The notes under the pieces were generated by a model. That model ran no database searches, was not told where the DNA came from, and was given only the letters and a program-made list of their open reading frames with translations. Shown piece by piece: positions 45,580 to 54,027 of a DNA stretch of 64,000 bases (its first letter is position 1; each line of letters opens with the position of its first letter). The position numbers and the translations under genes were made by a program. Source of the stretch: Saccharopolyspora sp. NFXS83 (GTDB lineage Bacteria > Actinomycetota > Actinomycetes > Mycobacteriales > Pseudonocardiaceae); contig NZ_JAPFGB010000005.1 of assembly GCF_026241095.1 (NCBI RefSeq), forward strand, positions 186,001 to 250,000, written 5' to 3'.

Positions 45580-47601
45580 TCACGGCGAGCCGGTGACCAC
45601 GACATCGTTGTGCACTCCTTGCACCACCAAGCGGTCGTCCTCGTCGGGCGTCACGGACCACAACACGTTCATGGGCTGATCCAGCTCGACGACCGAATCC
45701 TCTGGGCGCCCGAGGGACGCGTAGACCACGCGATCCGCCGGGTCCTTGACCCGGACGAACACAAGAACCTCGCCGGCCCCGTTCGTCGCCGACATCGGTT
45801 GTCCGGTGTGGACGCCCTTGAGCGCGGGGACCACCTCCCAGGCTCCGGGCCAGACGTTGGGAGCTCCGGGTAGCTCGCTGACCTGCCACAACAAGCCGAG
45901 TTCGTCCAATGCGAACAGATGCAGCAATCCGTCACCTCCCAGGGCCACCGTGGGCGGAGCCGCCAGCGGCTTATCGCCGAACGGGTGGTCCGGATGTTCC
46001 TCCCACTGGTCCTTGGCGCTTCCACGCTGCGCCCAGGTTCGAAGCCGCTTCGTCTCCAGGTCCAGTGCGAAGACCCGCAGGTATCCGTGTTGGTCGATGT
46101 GGACCTTCGGGTCTCCGGAGATCGACGGAACCCCATCCCCGGCACCGCGCATCGGTACCGCGTCGGACCACAGGTCCTTGCCGGGTTCCAGCTGGGTGAG
46201 CTGCCACAGCTTGTCGCTGTCGCCCCTGACGAACACTTCGAGGTTTCCGTCCGAGTCCTGGTGCGCCGTCGGCCGTCCTTTCACCTCGTCGACGCCCTCC
46301 ATCGTTCTCCAGGCGCTTTTCGTGGATCGCACGGCACCGCCGGCCGACAGGTTGTACCGCAACCCGCCGTCCTTGCCGGCCGCGAACGCGACCAGCCTTC
46401 CGTTGGCATCCGGCACGATGACGGGGTCGCCGCCGATTCCGCCCCCGATGTTCTCCGGCCCGGCCCACGAACCATCCGGCCGCTGCCGGTACCGGCGGAC
46501 ATCCGCCCCGGCCCGCTGCAAGGTGACGAGGCTTCCGGCAGCGGCCCGGGCGGTGGAGTGGGCGGGAAGTTCGCAGCCGGCGTCGTCCGTGCGCTCCCCG
46601 CAAGGCACGGGGCTCGACGTCGCATTTTCGGTCGGGGCGGGCGTTTCCGCGCCCGGTGGTTTCGCTGGCACGGGCGAGGAAAGGCTCGGAGCGGGCGCCG
46701 GGGCAGGTCGCGCTTGCGGATCGGACTCGCTCCCGGACCACAGCACCGGTGTCGCGACCGCCGCCACCAGCGCGGCCGTGGTCGCCGCCAGGGCGAGGAG
46801 CAACCGTTTCCTCCGGCGGATCACGACCCGCTCCTCCGGAGTCGCGGGCAGTAGCGCGGGGGCCGAGATTCGGGCCGCGTTGGGTGCGATCACCAGGTCG
46901 TCGATGCGTTCGCTGCCGCGCTGGCGGGGCCGGGGCAGTCCGCGGCGGTGCAGCTCCCGATCCAAACCCCGGTAGACGTCGCGCATGCTCAGTTCCGCCG
47001 GGCCGCTGGGATCGCCGCGGTCGAGCAACCGGATCAGTTCGCCGGTGAACGCGGTGTGCTGCGCCCCGGGCGGAGCGAGCGCGACCTGATCGCGGGCGGC
47101 CGAAGTCAAGATGTACCCGCCGTGCACGTCGGCCAGATCGATCGGATCCTGCGCGCTGAGCGTGCCGATCGCACGACCCGAGAAGCAGCAGTCCAGCACG
47201 ACGACGATCGCGCGGGCCCGGCTCTTGAGCAGGCTCCGCCGGATCGTCGTGAACGGAACGGAACTGTGCTCCAGCCTGTTCGCGTTCGGATCGGTCGCCT
47301 TCGTCGCCAAGTACAGCTCGCCATCGGCGCTGACGAACCCGTGCCCGACGTAGTGCACCAGCAGGACATCAGTGGCCTGATCGGCCGCTTCGGCGACGGC
47401 GAGCCCCATTCGCATCGGGTCGGCGGAGTCCAGGATTCGGATGATCTGCTCCGAACGCACGCCGCACCGGTTCCGCAGGACGTGGGCCAGATCTTCCATG
47501 GTGGACTCGACTGCGGGGACCGGCGGCGCGGCGGCGTCGTTGGCGCAGGCTTGCGTGCCGACCAGGACCACCCTGCTGCCCGGTGAGTTCAACTCAGCCA
47601 T
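45580..47601 (-). CDS. Membrane-anchored caspase-family protease with C-terminal lectin-like propeller
   Basis: ATG 47601 follows GGAGGGG by seven bases. The 673-residue protein has a C14 caspase domain (residues about 8-215) with catalytic His87 in HYVGHGF and Cys139 in LDCCFSG, one transmembrane helix at about 267-288 (RKRLLLALAATTAALVAAVATPVLW), a Pro/Ser/Ala-rich linker, and from about 370 a run of PLL/tectonin-like propeller repeats (HQDSDGNLEVFVRGDSDKLWQL, HIDQHGYLRVFALDLETKRL, ALGGDGLLHLFALDELGLLWQV). So the protease would be inside and the sugar-binding-like propeller outside. It overlaps the EACC1 gene by eight bases. Together they match the conflict-type effector/adaptor pairs described for multicellular bacteria. 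The trigger and substrate are unknown. Confidence 0.87.
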   Translation of the reverse strand: MAELNSPGSRVVLVGTQACANDAAAPPVPAVESTMEDLAHVLRNRCGVRSEQIIRILDSADPMRMGLAVAEAADQATDVLLVHYVGHGFVSADGELYLATKATDPNANRLEHSSVPFTTIRRSLLKSRARAIVVVLDCCFSGRAIGTLSAQDPIDLADVHGGYILTSAARDQVALAPPGAQHTAFTGELIRLLDRGDPSGPAELSMRDVYRGLDRELHRRGLPRPRQRGSERIDDLVIAPNAARISAPALLPATPEERVVIRRRKRLLLALAATTAALVAAVATPVLWSGSESDPQARPAPAPAPSLSSPVPAKPPGAETPAPTENATSSPVPCGERTDDAGCELPAHSTARAAAGSLVTLQRAGADVRRYRQRPDGSWAGPENIGGGIGGDPVIVPDANGRLVAFAAGKDGGLRYNLSAGGAVRSTKSAWRTMEGVDEVKGRPTAHQDSDGNLEVFVRGDSDKLWQLTQLEPGKDLWSDAVPMRGAGDGVPSISGDPKVHIDQHGYLRVFALDLETKRLRTWAQRGSAKDQWEEHPDHPFGDKPLAAPPTVALGGDGLLHLFALDELGLLWQVSELPGAPNVWPGAWEVVPALKGVHTGQPMSATNGAGEVLVFVRVKDPADRVVYASLGRPEDSVVELDQPMNVLWSVTPDEDDRLVVQGVHNDVVVTGSP

Positions 47602-48007
47602 CGACGCGCCCCTCCAGCCGCGGAGTGCCGGAATTCGCGCCGCCACCGGCGAGCGTCGCCGAGAGCTCGCGCGCGAGCCGACCACGAGTGGCCGCGTCCG
47701 CCCGCCGCAGCTGCCGGGCGGACATCGTGATGCCGGTGCCGTCGGCGATTCTGGTGACCGTGCAGGCGACGTCGACGGCCCGATGCTGCAGCCACGCGTT
47801 CACGGCGGTCGCGAATCCGGTCGTCGCGGATCCGGTGCCCAGCGTGACGAGGATCAGTTCCGGAACGGTCCCGAGATGACCGGGTTCGGGCGGCCGTTCG
47901 ACGAGTCGCACACGGCCTCGCAGCTCCGGTTCCTCCGCCAGCCAAGTCCGCAGTGTGCGCAGGTTCTCCGTCGAATCGACACCGGTGATGGAAACTTCCA
48001 ACTCCAC
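47594..48007 (-). CDS. Effector-associated constant component EACC1 adaptor
   Basis: GTG 48007 follows AGGGGGA by five bases and starts a 137-residue protein: VELEVSITGVDSTENLRTLRTWLAEEPELRGRVRLVERPPEPGHLGTVPELILVTLGTGSA, then GFATAVNAWLQHRAVDVACTVTRIADGTGITMSARQLRR. This is the pattern I know for EACC1, a small constant partner encoded next to variable effectors (caspase or trypsin-like) in actinobacterial conflict systems. Its role as an adaptor is proposed from comparative genomics. It is immediately upstream of, and overlaps, the caspase gene. Confidence 0.82.
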   Translation of the reverse strand: MELEVSITGVDSTENLRTLRTWLAEEPELRGRVRLVERPPEPGHLGTVPELILVTLGTGSATTGFATAVNAWLQHRAVDVACTVTRIADGTGITMSARQLRRADAATRGRLARELSATLAGGGANSGTPRLEGRVDG

Positions 48008-48138
48008 TGGGTCCCCCTGTTGTCGAGTTCGATGCGGCGATACGCGTGACGCCTTCTTCGAAAGCAGCGGAGGCCACGTTAGCGCGAGACGCGATTCTTG
48101 CGGAGGCGGCACGGGCTTTTCGGCCGATATTCTCAAGA

Positions 48139-48158
48139 ATTCCGCACGAATGCGGAAT
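48139..48158. promoter_or_regulatory. Palindrome upstream of the EACC1-caspase operon
   Basis: ATTCCGCA (48139-48146), CGAA, TGCGGAAT (48151-48158) is a perfect 8-bp inverted repeat in an A+T-richer stretch, about 130 bases before the EACC1 start. It could be an operator for the module or a terminator for the gene cluster on the other side; the operator reading is favoured because cobalamin-ATPase transcription ends at 48267, on the far side of 100 bases. Confidence 0.45.
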
Positions 48159-48266
48159 AGTGCGACCCAACGGCCATTTCAAGGTCGGGGAGATGACTCG
48201 AACCCGGAGATATGATCTCAATTCGACCATCGTGAGAATGGCCCGGACAACCGCGATCCGAGCCGG

Positions 48267-49025
48267 CTAATCGACCAAGAACCGCACGTGCGGACGACCA
48301 TCCACAGCGGACACCGAGCAGCGAACGCCGTACACGTCCGCCACGAGCTGCTCGGTCAGCACCTCGGCCGGGGTTCCGGTGGCCACCACCCGTCCGCCGG
48401 AGAGCACCGCGAGTTCGTCGCAGAACATCCCGGCCAGGTTCAGGTCGTGCAGCGCGATCACACTGGTCACCGGTAGTCGCCGCACCAGTGCGAGCAGTTC
48501 CAGCTGGTGGGCGATGTCGAGGTGGTTCGTCGGCTCGTCGAGGATCAGCTCCGCCGGTTCCTGGGCCAAGGCCCGCGCGATCTGCGCGCGTTGCCGTTCG
48601 CCGCCGGAAAGGCTGTGCCAGCGGCGGTCCGCCAGCCCGTCGAGCCCGGTCTGCGCCAGCACTCGCCGGATGATCTCCGCGTCGTCCGGGTTCGCGCCGC
48701 CCCATCCGTTCCGGTGCGGGGTGCGGCCGAGGGCGACCACCTCGGTCACGGTGAGGTCGACGTCGGTACCCACCTGCTGCTCCACGACCGCCACCCGACG
48801 CGCCAGGTCGCGCCGGGACCACTGCGGCGCTGCGCGCCCGCCGATCTCGATCGCCCCGGAGCTCGGCCGCCGCAGTCCGGCCAGCAGCCGAAGCAGCGAG
48901 GACTTCCCGGACCCGTTCGGCCCGAGCAGGCCCACCGTGCGGCCTTCGTCGACGCGCAGGCCCACCCCGTCGAGGATCAGCGTGCCGCCGGCGGACCAGG
49001 ACACGTCGTTCGCGGTCAGGCTCAC
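48267..49025 (-). CDS. btuD: Cobalamin-type ABC importer ATPase
   Basis: The product (252 residues) is a FecE/BtuD-type ATPase: Walker A GPNGSGKSS, VVEQQVGTDVDLTVTEVVALGRTPHRNGWGG (Q-loop region), signature HSLSGGERQRAQIARALA, Walker B ELILDEPTNHLD, switch ALHDLNLA. Its GTG overlaps the permease stop by four bases. The sequence alone fits siderophore or cobalamin import; the riboswitch at the head of the operon favours cobalamin or a related corrinoid. Confidence 0.87.
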   Translation of the reverse strand: MSLTANDVSWSAGGTLILDGVGLRVDEGRTVGLLGPNGSGKSSLLRLLAGLRRPSSGAIEIGGRAAPQWSRRDLARRVAVVEQQVGTDVDLTVTEVVALGRTPHRNGWGGANPDDAEIIRRVLAQTGLDGLADRRWHSLSGGERQRAQIARALAQEPAELILDEPTNHLDIAHQLELLALVRRLPVTSVIALHDLNLAGMFCDELAVLSGGRVVATGTPAEVLTEQLVADVYGVRCSVSAVDGRPHVRFLVD

Positions 49026-50068
49026 GACACCCTCCCCCGCTTGGCCAGCAGCACGGCGAACGCGGGCACCCCGACGAGCGCGGTGACGACGCCGACGGGC
49101 ACTTCCTGCGGTGCGGCGATGGTCGTGGCCAGCACGTCGACCCACACCAGCAGCACCGCGCCGAGCACGGCGGTCACCGGCAGCAGCGCGCGGTGGCGCG
49201 GTCCCACGAGCAGCCGCGCGGCCTGCGGCAGCACCAGCCCGACGAACCCGATCGCACCGGCGGCGGCGACCAACGTCGCGGCCAGCAGAGCGGTCGCCAC
49301 CAGCAGCACCGCCCGCAACCGCGCCACGCGGACGCCGAGGGAGGCGGCGGCGTCCTGCCCGAACGCGAACGCGTCCAGCGCCCCCGCCCGCGACAGACAC
49401 AGCACCAGGCACACCGCGCACACCACCGCGGAGATCGCGACGTCGTTCCACCGCGCGCCGGACAACGAACCCAGCAACCAGAACAGCACCCCGCGGGTCT
49501 GCTCCGCGTCCGCCGAGGTGATCACGATGTAGGAGGTGAGCGCGGAGAACAGCTGGGTGCCCGCCACCCCGGCGAGCACCGTGTGCCCGGCCGCGCCGCC
49601 CGCGACCGACGCGAGCAGCATCACCAGCGCGAACGCCACCAGCGCCCCGGCGAACGCACCCGCGGTGAGCCCGATCGCGCCGGCGCCGAACCCGAGCACG
49701 ACGACCGACACCGCGCCGGTGGACGCTCCGGCGGACACGCCGAGCAGGAAGGGGTCGGCGAGCGGGTTGCGCAGCAGCGATTGCAGCACCGCCCCGCACA
49801 CGCCGAGCCCGGCACCGCAGATCGCGGCCAGCAGCGCCCTCGGCAGCCGCAGCTGCCACACGATGCCCTGCCCGATGCGGGACACGTCGGTGTCGAGCAG
49901 GCCGAGCCGATCCCCGACCACGCTGCCGACGTCGCCGACGGTGAGGTGCGCCGGTCCGAGCGTGACCGCGACCGCGATCGACAGCAGCAGCGCGGGAATC
50001 CCGGCGAGCACGATCGCGACCGGTGGCAGTCGTCCGGCGGACAGCCCGGCGGACGGCGCAGCCGTCAC
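49022..50068 (-). CDS. btuC: Cobalamin-type ABC importer permease (FecCD/BtuC family)
   Basis: The 348-residue protein has about ten membrane helices with family motifs RLPRALLAAICGAGLGVCGAVLQSLLRNPLADPFLLGVSAGAS, WLLGSLSGARW, and GAIGFVGLVLPQAARLLVGPRHRALLPVTAVLGA. Its GTG at 50068 overlaps the end of the binding-protein gene. It should form a dimer with two copies of the ATPase. Confidence 0.88.
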   Translation of the reverse strand: MTAAPSAGLSAGRLPPVAIVLAGIPALLLSIAVAVTLGPAHLTVGDVGSVVGDRLGLLDTDVSRIGQGIVWQLRLPRALLAAICGAGLGVCGAVLQSLLRNPLADPFLLGVSAGASTGAVSVVVLGFGAGAIGLTAGAFAGALVAFALVMLLASVAGGAAGHTVLAGVAGTQLFSALTSYIVITSADAEQTRGVLFWLLGSLSGARWNDVAISAVVCAVCLVLCLSRAGALDAFAFGQDAAASLGVRVARLRAVLLVATALLAATLVAAAGAIGFVGLVLPQAARLLVGPRHRALLPVTAVLGAVLLVWVDVLATTIAAPQEVPVGVVTALVGVPAFAVLLAKRGRVS

Positions 50069-51087
50069 CGCTGCCGGTCCATCTCGACGAGCCGGTCCGC
50101 GAGCCGTTCGATGCCCTGCACGGTGCGCATGCTGACGTTGAGCTCGGTGCCCGTCATGCCCATGAGGTGCTCGTCGCGCACCGCCGCGAGCCGGGACACC
50201 GCCGGATCCTCGTGCAGGAACCGGGTTTTCGCCTCGATCCCGTCGCCTTCGCCGTCGCGGGTGAGGTCGCCGAGCACCAGCAGGTCCGGGTCGCGCGCGA
50301 GGACGTCCTCCCAGGACACCTGCGGCCACATCGAGCTGATGTCCTCGTAGGCGTTGCGCACGCCCAGCACGCGGGTCATGACCGCGGGTGATCCGGTGGA
50401 GCCCGCCATGTACGGGGATTCGGTGCGGGCGAACCAGAACAGCACCGAGGTGTCGGCGCGGGAATCGAGCGCGGCGACCTTCCGCTGCGCCGCAGCGACC
50501 CGGCCGCGCAGCTGCTCGGTGAGCGCGTGCCCGCGTTCGGGGACGCCGAACAGGTCGGCGATCTCCTGCACCTCGCGGTAGATGTCGTCGAGCTCCACCG
50601 GTTTCGACAGCGGCGCCTCCTCCGGGAGGCAGTTGCTCGGCGACAGGTACGTCGGCACGCCCAGCTCACCGAACCGCTCGCGGTCGGCGACTCCTTCGTC
50701 GGTGAACACGGCCTTGTAGGCGCCCAGCACGAAATCCGGTTCGGTGCCCAGCACGGACTCGAACGACGGGTTGTTGTCCGCGAGTCGCGGCACCCGCGAG
50801 TTCGCCTCGGCCAGCGCCGGATCCACCGGGTCCGTCCAGGTCGCGGTGCCCACCATCCGGTCCGCCAGACCCAGCGAGAGCATGATCTCCGTCGTGGACT
50901 GGTTCAGCGACACCGCGCGCTGCGGTGGCGCTTCGACGGTGACGTCGGTGTCGCAGTTGCGCACCGTCGTCGCGGCCCCGGTGCGGGCGGTGTCGTCGTC
51001 GGCGGCGGGCGCGGCGCACGAGGTCAGCAGGGCGGCGGCCAGCGCCACCAGCCCGAGACGTAACGAGCGGGCGTGCGAGAACGGCAT
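50065..51087 (-). CDS. btuF: Cobalamin-type ABC importer substrate-binding lipoprotein
   Basis: The product (340 residues) has a lipoprotein signal ending LLTSCAAP and a class III binding-protein fold: RAVSLNQSTTEIMLSLGLADRMVGTATWTDPVDPAL, EPDFVLGAYKAVF, SVLFWFART, ARDPDLLVLGDLT. The first gene of the operon, it begins 19 bases after a hairpin that ends the cobalamin riboswitch. This subfamily is often annotated as an F420-0 or iron-siderophore importer; the riboswitch argues for a corrinoid. GAGGAA at 51097-51102 is its ribosome binding site. Confidence 0.87.
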   Translation of the reverse strand: MPFSHARSLRLGLVALAAALLTSCAAPAADDDTARTGAATTVRNCDTDVTVEAPPQRAVSLNQSTTEIMLSLGLADRMVGTATWTDPVDPALAEANSRVPRLADNNPSFESVLGTEPDFVLGAYKAVFTDEGVADRERFGELGVPTYLSPSNCLPEEAPLSKPVELDDIYREVQEIADLFGVPERGHALTEQLRGRVAAAQRKVAALDSRADTSVLFWFARTESPYMAGSTGSPAVMTRVLGVRNAYEDISSMWPQVSWEDVLARDPDLLVLGDLTRDGEGDGIEAKTRFLHEDPAVSRLAAVRDEHLMGMTGTELNVSMRTVQGIERLADRLVEMDRQR

Positions 51088-51105
51088 GTCACGAAGTTCC
51101 TCACC

Positions 51106-51335
51106 CCGGACTCAGGCGCGGAGTCCGGCAGGCTGCGACCCGGCACCGCCTGCGGTCCGGGGAGCCGGCCAGGTCTTCGGGCTCGGGTTCACCGGGCGAG
51201 GTCCCTTCCCGGACCGGGAGGTCCAGTGGTTCCGGCCGTGGCCGTCCTCGCCCATCGCCCCTACCGCTGCGCGTCAGCTCCGGCTTCCGACCGGATTCCC
51301 TGCCCTCACGGGCGCGACAGGCTCCCGAGCACCCT
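51106..51335 (-). promoter_or_regulatory. Cobalamin (adenosylcobalamin) riboswitch
   Basis: On the reverse strand the leader shows the ordered core of a cobalamin riboswitch: a GGTGCTCGGGAGCCTG P1/P2 start (about 51333), GGGAATCCGGTCGGAAGCCGG with CGCAGCGGTAG, an ACCACTGG element at about 51220, GGGAAGG, and the B12 box GAGCCCGAAGACCTGGCC at 51167-51184. A perfect 8-bp hairpin (51106-51113 with 51121-51128) lies directly upstream of the GAGGAA ribosome binding site. The likely control is therefore on translation of the binding-protein gene and its operon. Confidence 0.9.
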
Positions 51336-51395
51336 AACCGGGCACACCACTACGCCATCAAGGTGATGTTCCTCGCCGTAGGACTTCGGAAGCGG

Positions 51396-51575
51396 AGTGG
51401 CCCGCGCAGCGGGTCGGGTGGCCGAACCTCAGCGGCTTCCTCGCTGCGGGATCGATTTCACGAGTGGTTCCGCCACACGCGAAATCGCGCCTCGCGAGGA
51501 AGCCGCTGAGAATCCGCCGGTGGTCACCTTGCTCAAGCCGGTCACGGCTCAGCGACTTCGCCGCTGAGCAGCACG
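51396..51575 (+). repeat. Dispersed palindromic repeat, copy B (about 170 bp)
   Basis: Aligns with copy A at 42892-43065. The main arms, CTCAGCGGCTTCCTCGC (51428-51444) and GCGAGGAAGCCGCTGAG (51494-51510), are perfectly complementary over 17 bp. A second hairpin, GCTCAGCG / CGCTGAGC, is at 51547-51569. It lies between the riboswitch and the 3' end of the decayed P450 gene. Confidence 0.85.
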
Positions 51576-51604
51576 CGGAACGAAGGCCGCTGGGAGCGGA
51601 TTCC

Positions 51605-52781
51605 TCACCACGTGGCGGGGAGTCGGACGATGCCGTTGCCCATTTGTTCGTCGTCGTCTTCGGTGCCGACGGGCATTCCCACCTTTTCGATCGGGACGGC
51701 GAGGCTGAGGTTCGGCAGGCGGCGCAGGAGTGCGCCGTAGAACTCCTGGAGTTCGATGCGCGCCAGCGGGGCGCCGTGCGACAGGCCGTGGCTGAACGCC
51801 AGGTGCGGGTTGGGGCTGCGGCCGACGTCGAAGGTCTCCGGGTCGTCGAAGACGCGGTCGTCGAACTACGGCGAGTAGTGGCCGCACAGCACCAGGTCAC
51901 CGGCCTTGATGACGATGCCGCCGATCTCGATGTCCTCGCCGGCGTAGCGGGGCTGGAAGGACTCGTCGACCTTGCTCAGCCGCAGCACCTCTTCGACGGC
52001 GGTCTCCAGCAGGCCGGGATCGCGCACGACGCGTTCGCGCTGCTCGGGGTGCGAGGCGAACAGCGCGATCCCCGCGCTGAGGTTCGTCGGCGTCACCAGG
52101 TACGAGAAGCTGATCGTGGAGATCAGCTCGCACACCGTGCCGTCGTCGATCTCCGCCTCGCGCAGCGCGGAGATCAGGTGCTCGTCCGGTTCGCGGCGTT
52201 TGGTCGTGACCAGTTCTCCCAGGTAGGCGAACAACTCCTGGGCGCCGACGGCCACCTCCTCCGACTCGTCGAGCCGTCCGGACCCGGCCAGCATCGCCAT
52301 GAACCGGTCGTACTCGGCGACTCCGAGCAGGTCGCAGAGCACTTCGAACGGCAGCGGCAGCGACAGCTCCGCGTGCAGGTCCACCGGTGGCGCGGACGCC
52401 GTGAGGCGGTCAAGGTGCTCGGCGACGCGCTCGGCGACCCGCGCCCGCAGCGCGACCATCCGCTTCGCGGAGAAGCGCGGGGTGAGCGCGGCGCGGGTCT
52501 TCACGTGGATCTCGCGGATCGTCGCTGCGCACCGGGGTGTCCAGCAGCGGGCTGTCGAGGTAGTGGGGCCGGTTCTCCGGGTCGAGGTGGGAGCGGCCGA
52601 TGCGGCGGTCCTTGAGCAGTTGCTTGAGCTCGGCGAGCCGGGTCACCAGCCAGGCCTCGTCGCCGGAGCGGGTGCGCATCTTGACGACGGGGCCGCGTTC
52701 GCGCAGCTGCCGCATCAGCGGGCTCAGCCTGCCGACCACGGCCCCTTCTGATCTCAGCAGCGGCAGCTCGTCGACGGTCAT
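51605..52781 (-). pseudogene. Decayed cytochrome P450 gene
   Basis: The total length (about 391 codons) and order of features match a bacterial P450. The start TVDELPLLRSEGAVVGRL, QLLKDRRIGRSHLDPENRP, the helix-C-like TRAALTPRFSAKRM, LVTPTNLSAGIALFASHPEQRERV, and EEVLRLSKVDESFQPRYAGEDIEIGGIVIKAGDLV (ExxR region) are all seen. Three lesions exist: a one-base frameshift near 52514-52518 that separates the first 90 codons from the rest, an in-frame TAG at 51866-51868, and loss of the haem ligand, since the loop reads HLAFSHGLSHGAPLAR where FGHGxHxCxGAPLAR is normal. It is therefore inactive as a P450 unless the sequence contains errors, and even then it lacks the Cys. Confidence 0.85.
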
Positions 52782-52933
52782 GGATGTGTCCTCCGCGGCG
52801 GGGCAGCGATCATGGTCGTGCCGCCGACGTTGGGCCCGATTCGCTGGGGAAAAGACCACACCGCGGGGTGCGCGGACACCACCCGCGCGCCGGGACCGCG
52901 GCAGGCGGTGTCGCTCCGAGCGCGGAGGTTCGT

Positions 52934-53866
52934 TCAGCTCGCGTCGTGTTTCGCGACGGCCCGGTCGATGTCGTCGGCCAGGAGGTGGTGGTTGAGCGCG
53001 ATCGCGGCCTTCGACCCGGCGGCTGCCGCGTTGACGAGCTGGGCGGGGCTGTCCGAGACGTTGCCCGCCGCCCACACGCCCGGGACGCTGGTCTGCCCGG
53101 ACGGGTCGACGCGCACCCAGCCGTTGTCGTCGGCAGCGCACCCCAAGGAGGTCAGCAACTCGTCCTGAGGCACGAACCGGGGGCCGACGAAGACCGCCGC
53201 CCGCGGAACGATCCGGCCGTCGGCGAGCTCCACGGCGGAAACGGCATCGTCCTCGGCCACCACGCGCGCGACCTCCCCTTCGACGATCCGCACCCCGCGT
53301 GCGACGAGCCGGTGGCGTTCGTCGTCGGTCAGCGTGATGTGGTGCGGGAAGAACACGACGTCGTCGGACCACTGCCGAACCAGTTGCGCTTGGTGCAGGG
53401 TGAAGGGCCGGTTGTCGCCGCCGATCACCGCCAGCGCGGTGTCGCGCGCTTCGTAGCCGTGGCAGTACGGGCAGTGCAGCACGTCGTGTCCCCAGCGCTC
53501 GCGCAGTCCGGGGATCTCCGGCAGTTCGTCGCGCAAGCCGGTGGCGACCACCACGGCACGCGCGGTCAGCGCGCCGCCGTCGTCGAGGTGGACGGCGAAT
53601 CCGCCGCCGTCCGCGTGTTCCAGCCCGGACACCCGCACCTCGCGGATCTCCGCGCCGTAGGCCCGGGCCTCCTCCTTTCCGATCTTGACCAGCTCCGCCG
53701 GGTCCGCCCCGTCCCTGGACGGAAATCCGTGCAGGTGCGCGGAAGGCGCGTTCCGCGGCTCGCCCGCGTCGAGCAAGGTGACCTGCCGCCGGGACCGCCC
53801 CAGCATCATCGCGGCGGCCAAGCCGGCGGCTCCGCCGCCGACGATCACAACGTCCATTTCCAGCAT
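52934..53866 (-). CDS. NAD(P)/FAD-dependent oxidoreductase (thioredoxin reductase-like)
   Basis: ATG 53866 is chosen because GGAG lies seven bases before it, while ATG 53872 has it adjacent. The 310-residue protein has the FAD site VVIVGGGAAGLAAAMMLGRSRR, the VVATGLRDELPEIPG strand, a CPYC redox motif in HCPYCHGYE, a second GG-containing loop LAVIGGDNRPF (GGDN rather than GxGxxA, so NADPH binding may differ), and the end VPGVWAAGNVSDSPAQLVNAAAAGSKAAIALNHHL. It lies between the MarR gene (divergent) and the P450 pseudogene. Confidence 0.9.
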   Translation of the reverse strand: MLEMDVVIVGGGAAGLAAAMMLGRSRRQVTLLDAGEPRNAPSAHLHGFPSRDGADPAELVKIGKEEARAYGAEIREVRVSGLEHADGGGFAVHLDDGGALTARAVVVATGLRDELPEIPGLRERWGHDVLHCPYCHGYEARDTALAVIGGDNRPFTLHQAQLVRQWSDDVVFFPHHITLTDDERHRLVARGVRIVEGEVARVVAEDDAVSAVELADGRIVPRAAVFVGPRFVPQDELLTSLGCAADDNGWVRVDPSGQTSVPGVWAAGNVSDSPAQLVNAAAAGSKAAIALNHHLLADDIDRAVAKHDAS

Positions 53867-54027
53867 GCTCATCTCCACGATCTCGGTTTCCTTCGGACTC
53901 CGGGGCACGCACGCCGGAATTCGCCGTGAGCGGCGAGCGGACCGCGACCCCGCCCGGCGTTCGCCGCCTGGAGGACGGATATCCTCGTACTGTAACGAGT
54001 AGTTCGCTGGTTAACGAAAAGGTGGCG

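Noticed and set aside
50065-51087. Annotation as siderophore or F420-0 binding protein
   Set aside because: The cobalamin riboswitch directly upstream gives better evidence for a corrinoid importer, although sequence alone would not exclude the others.
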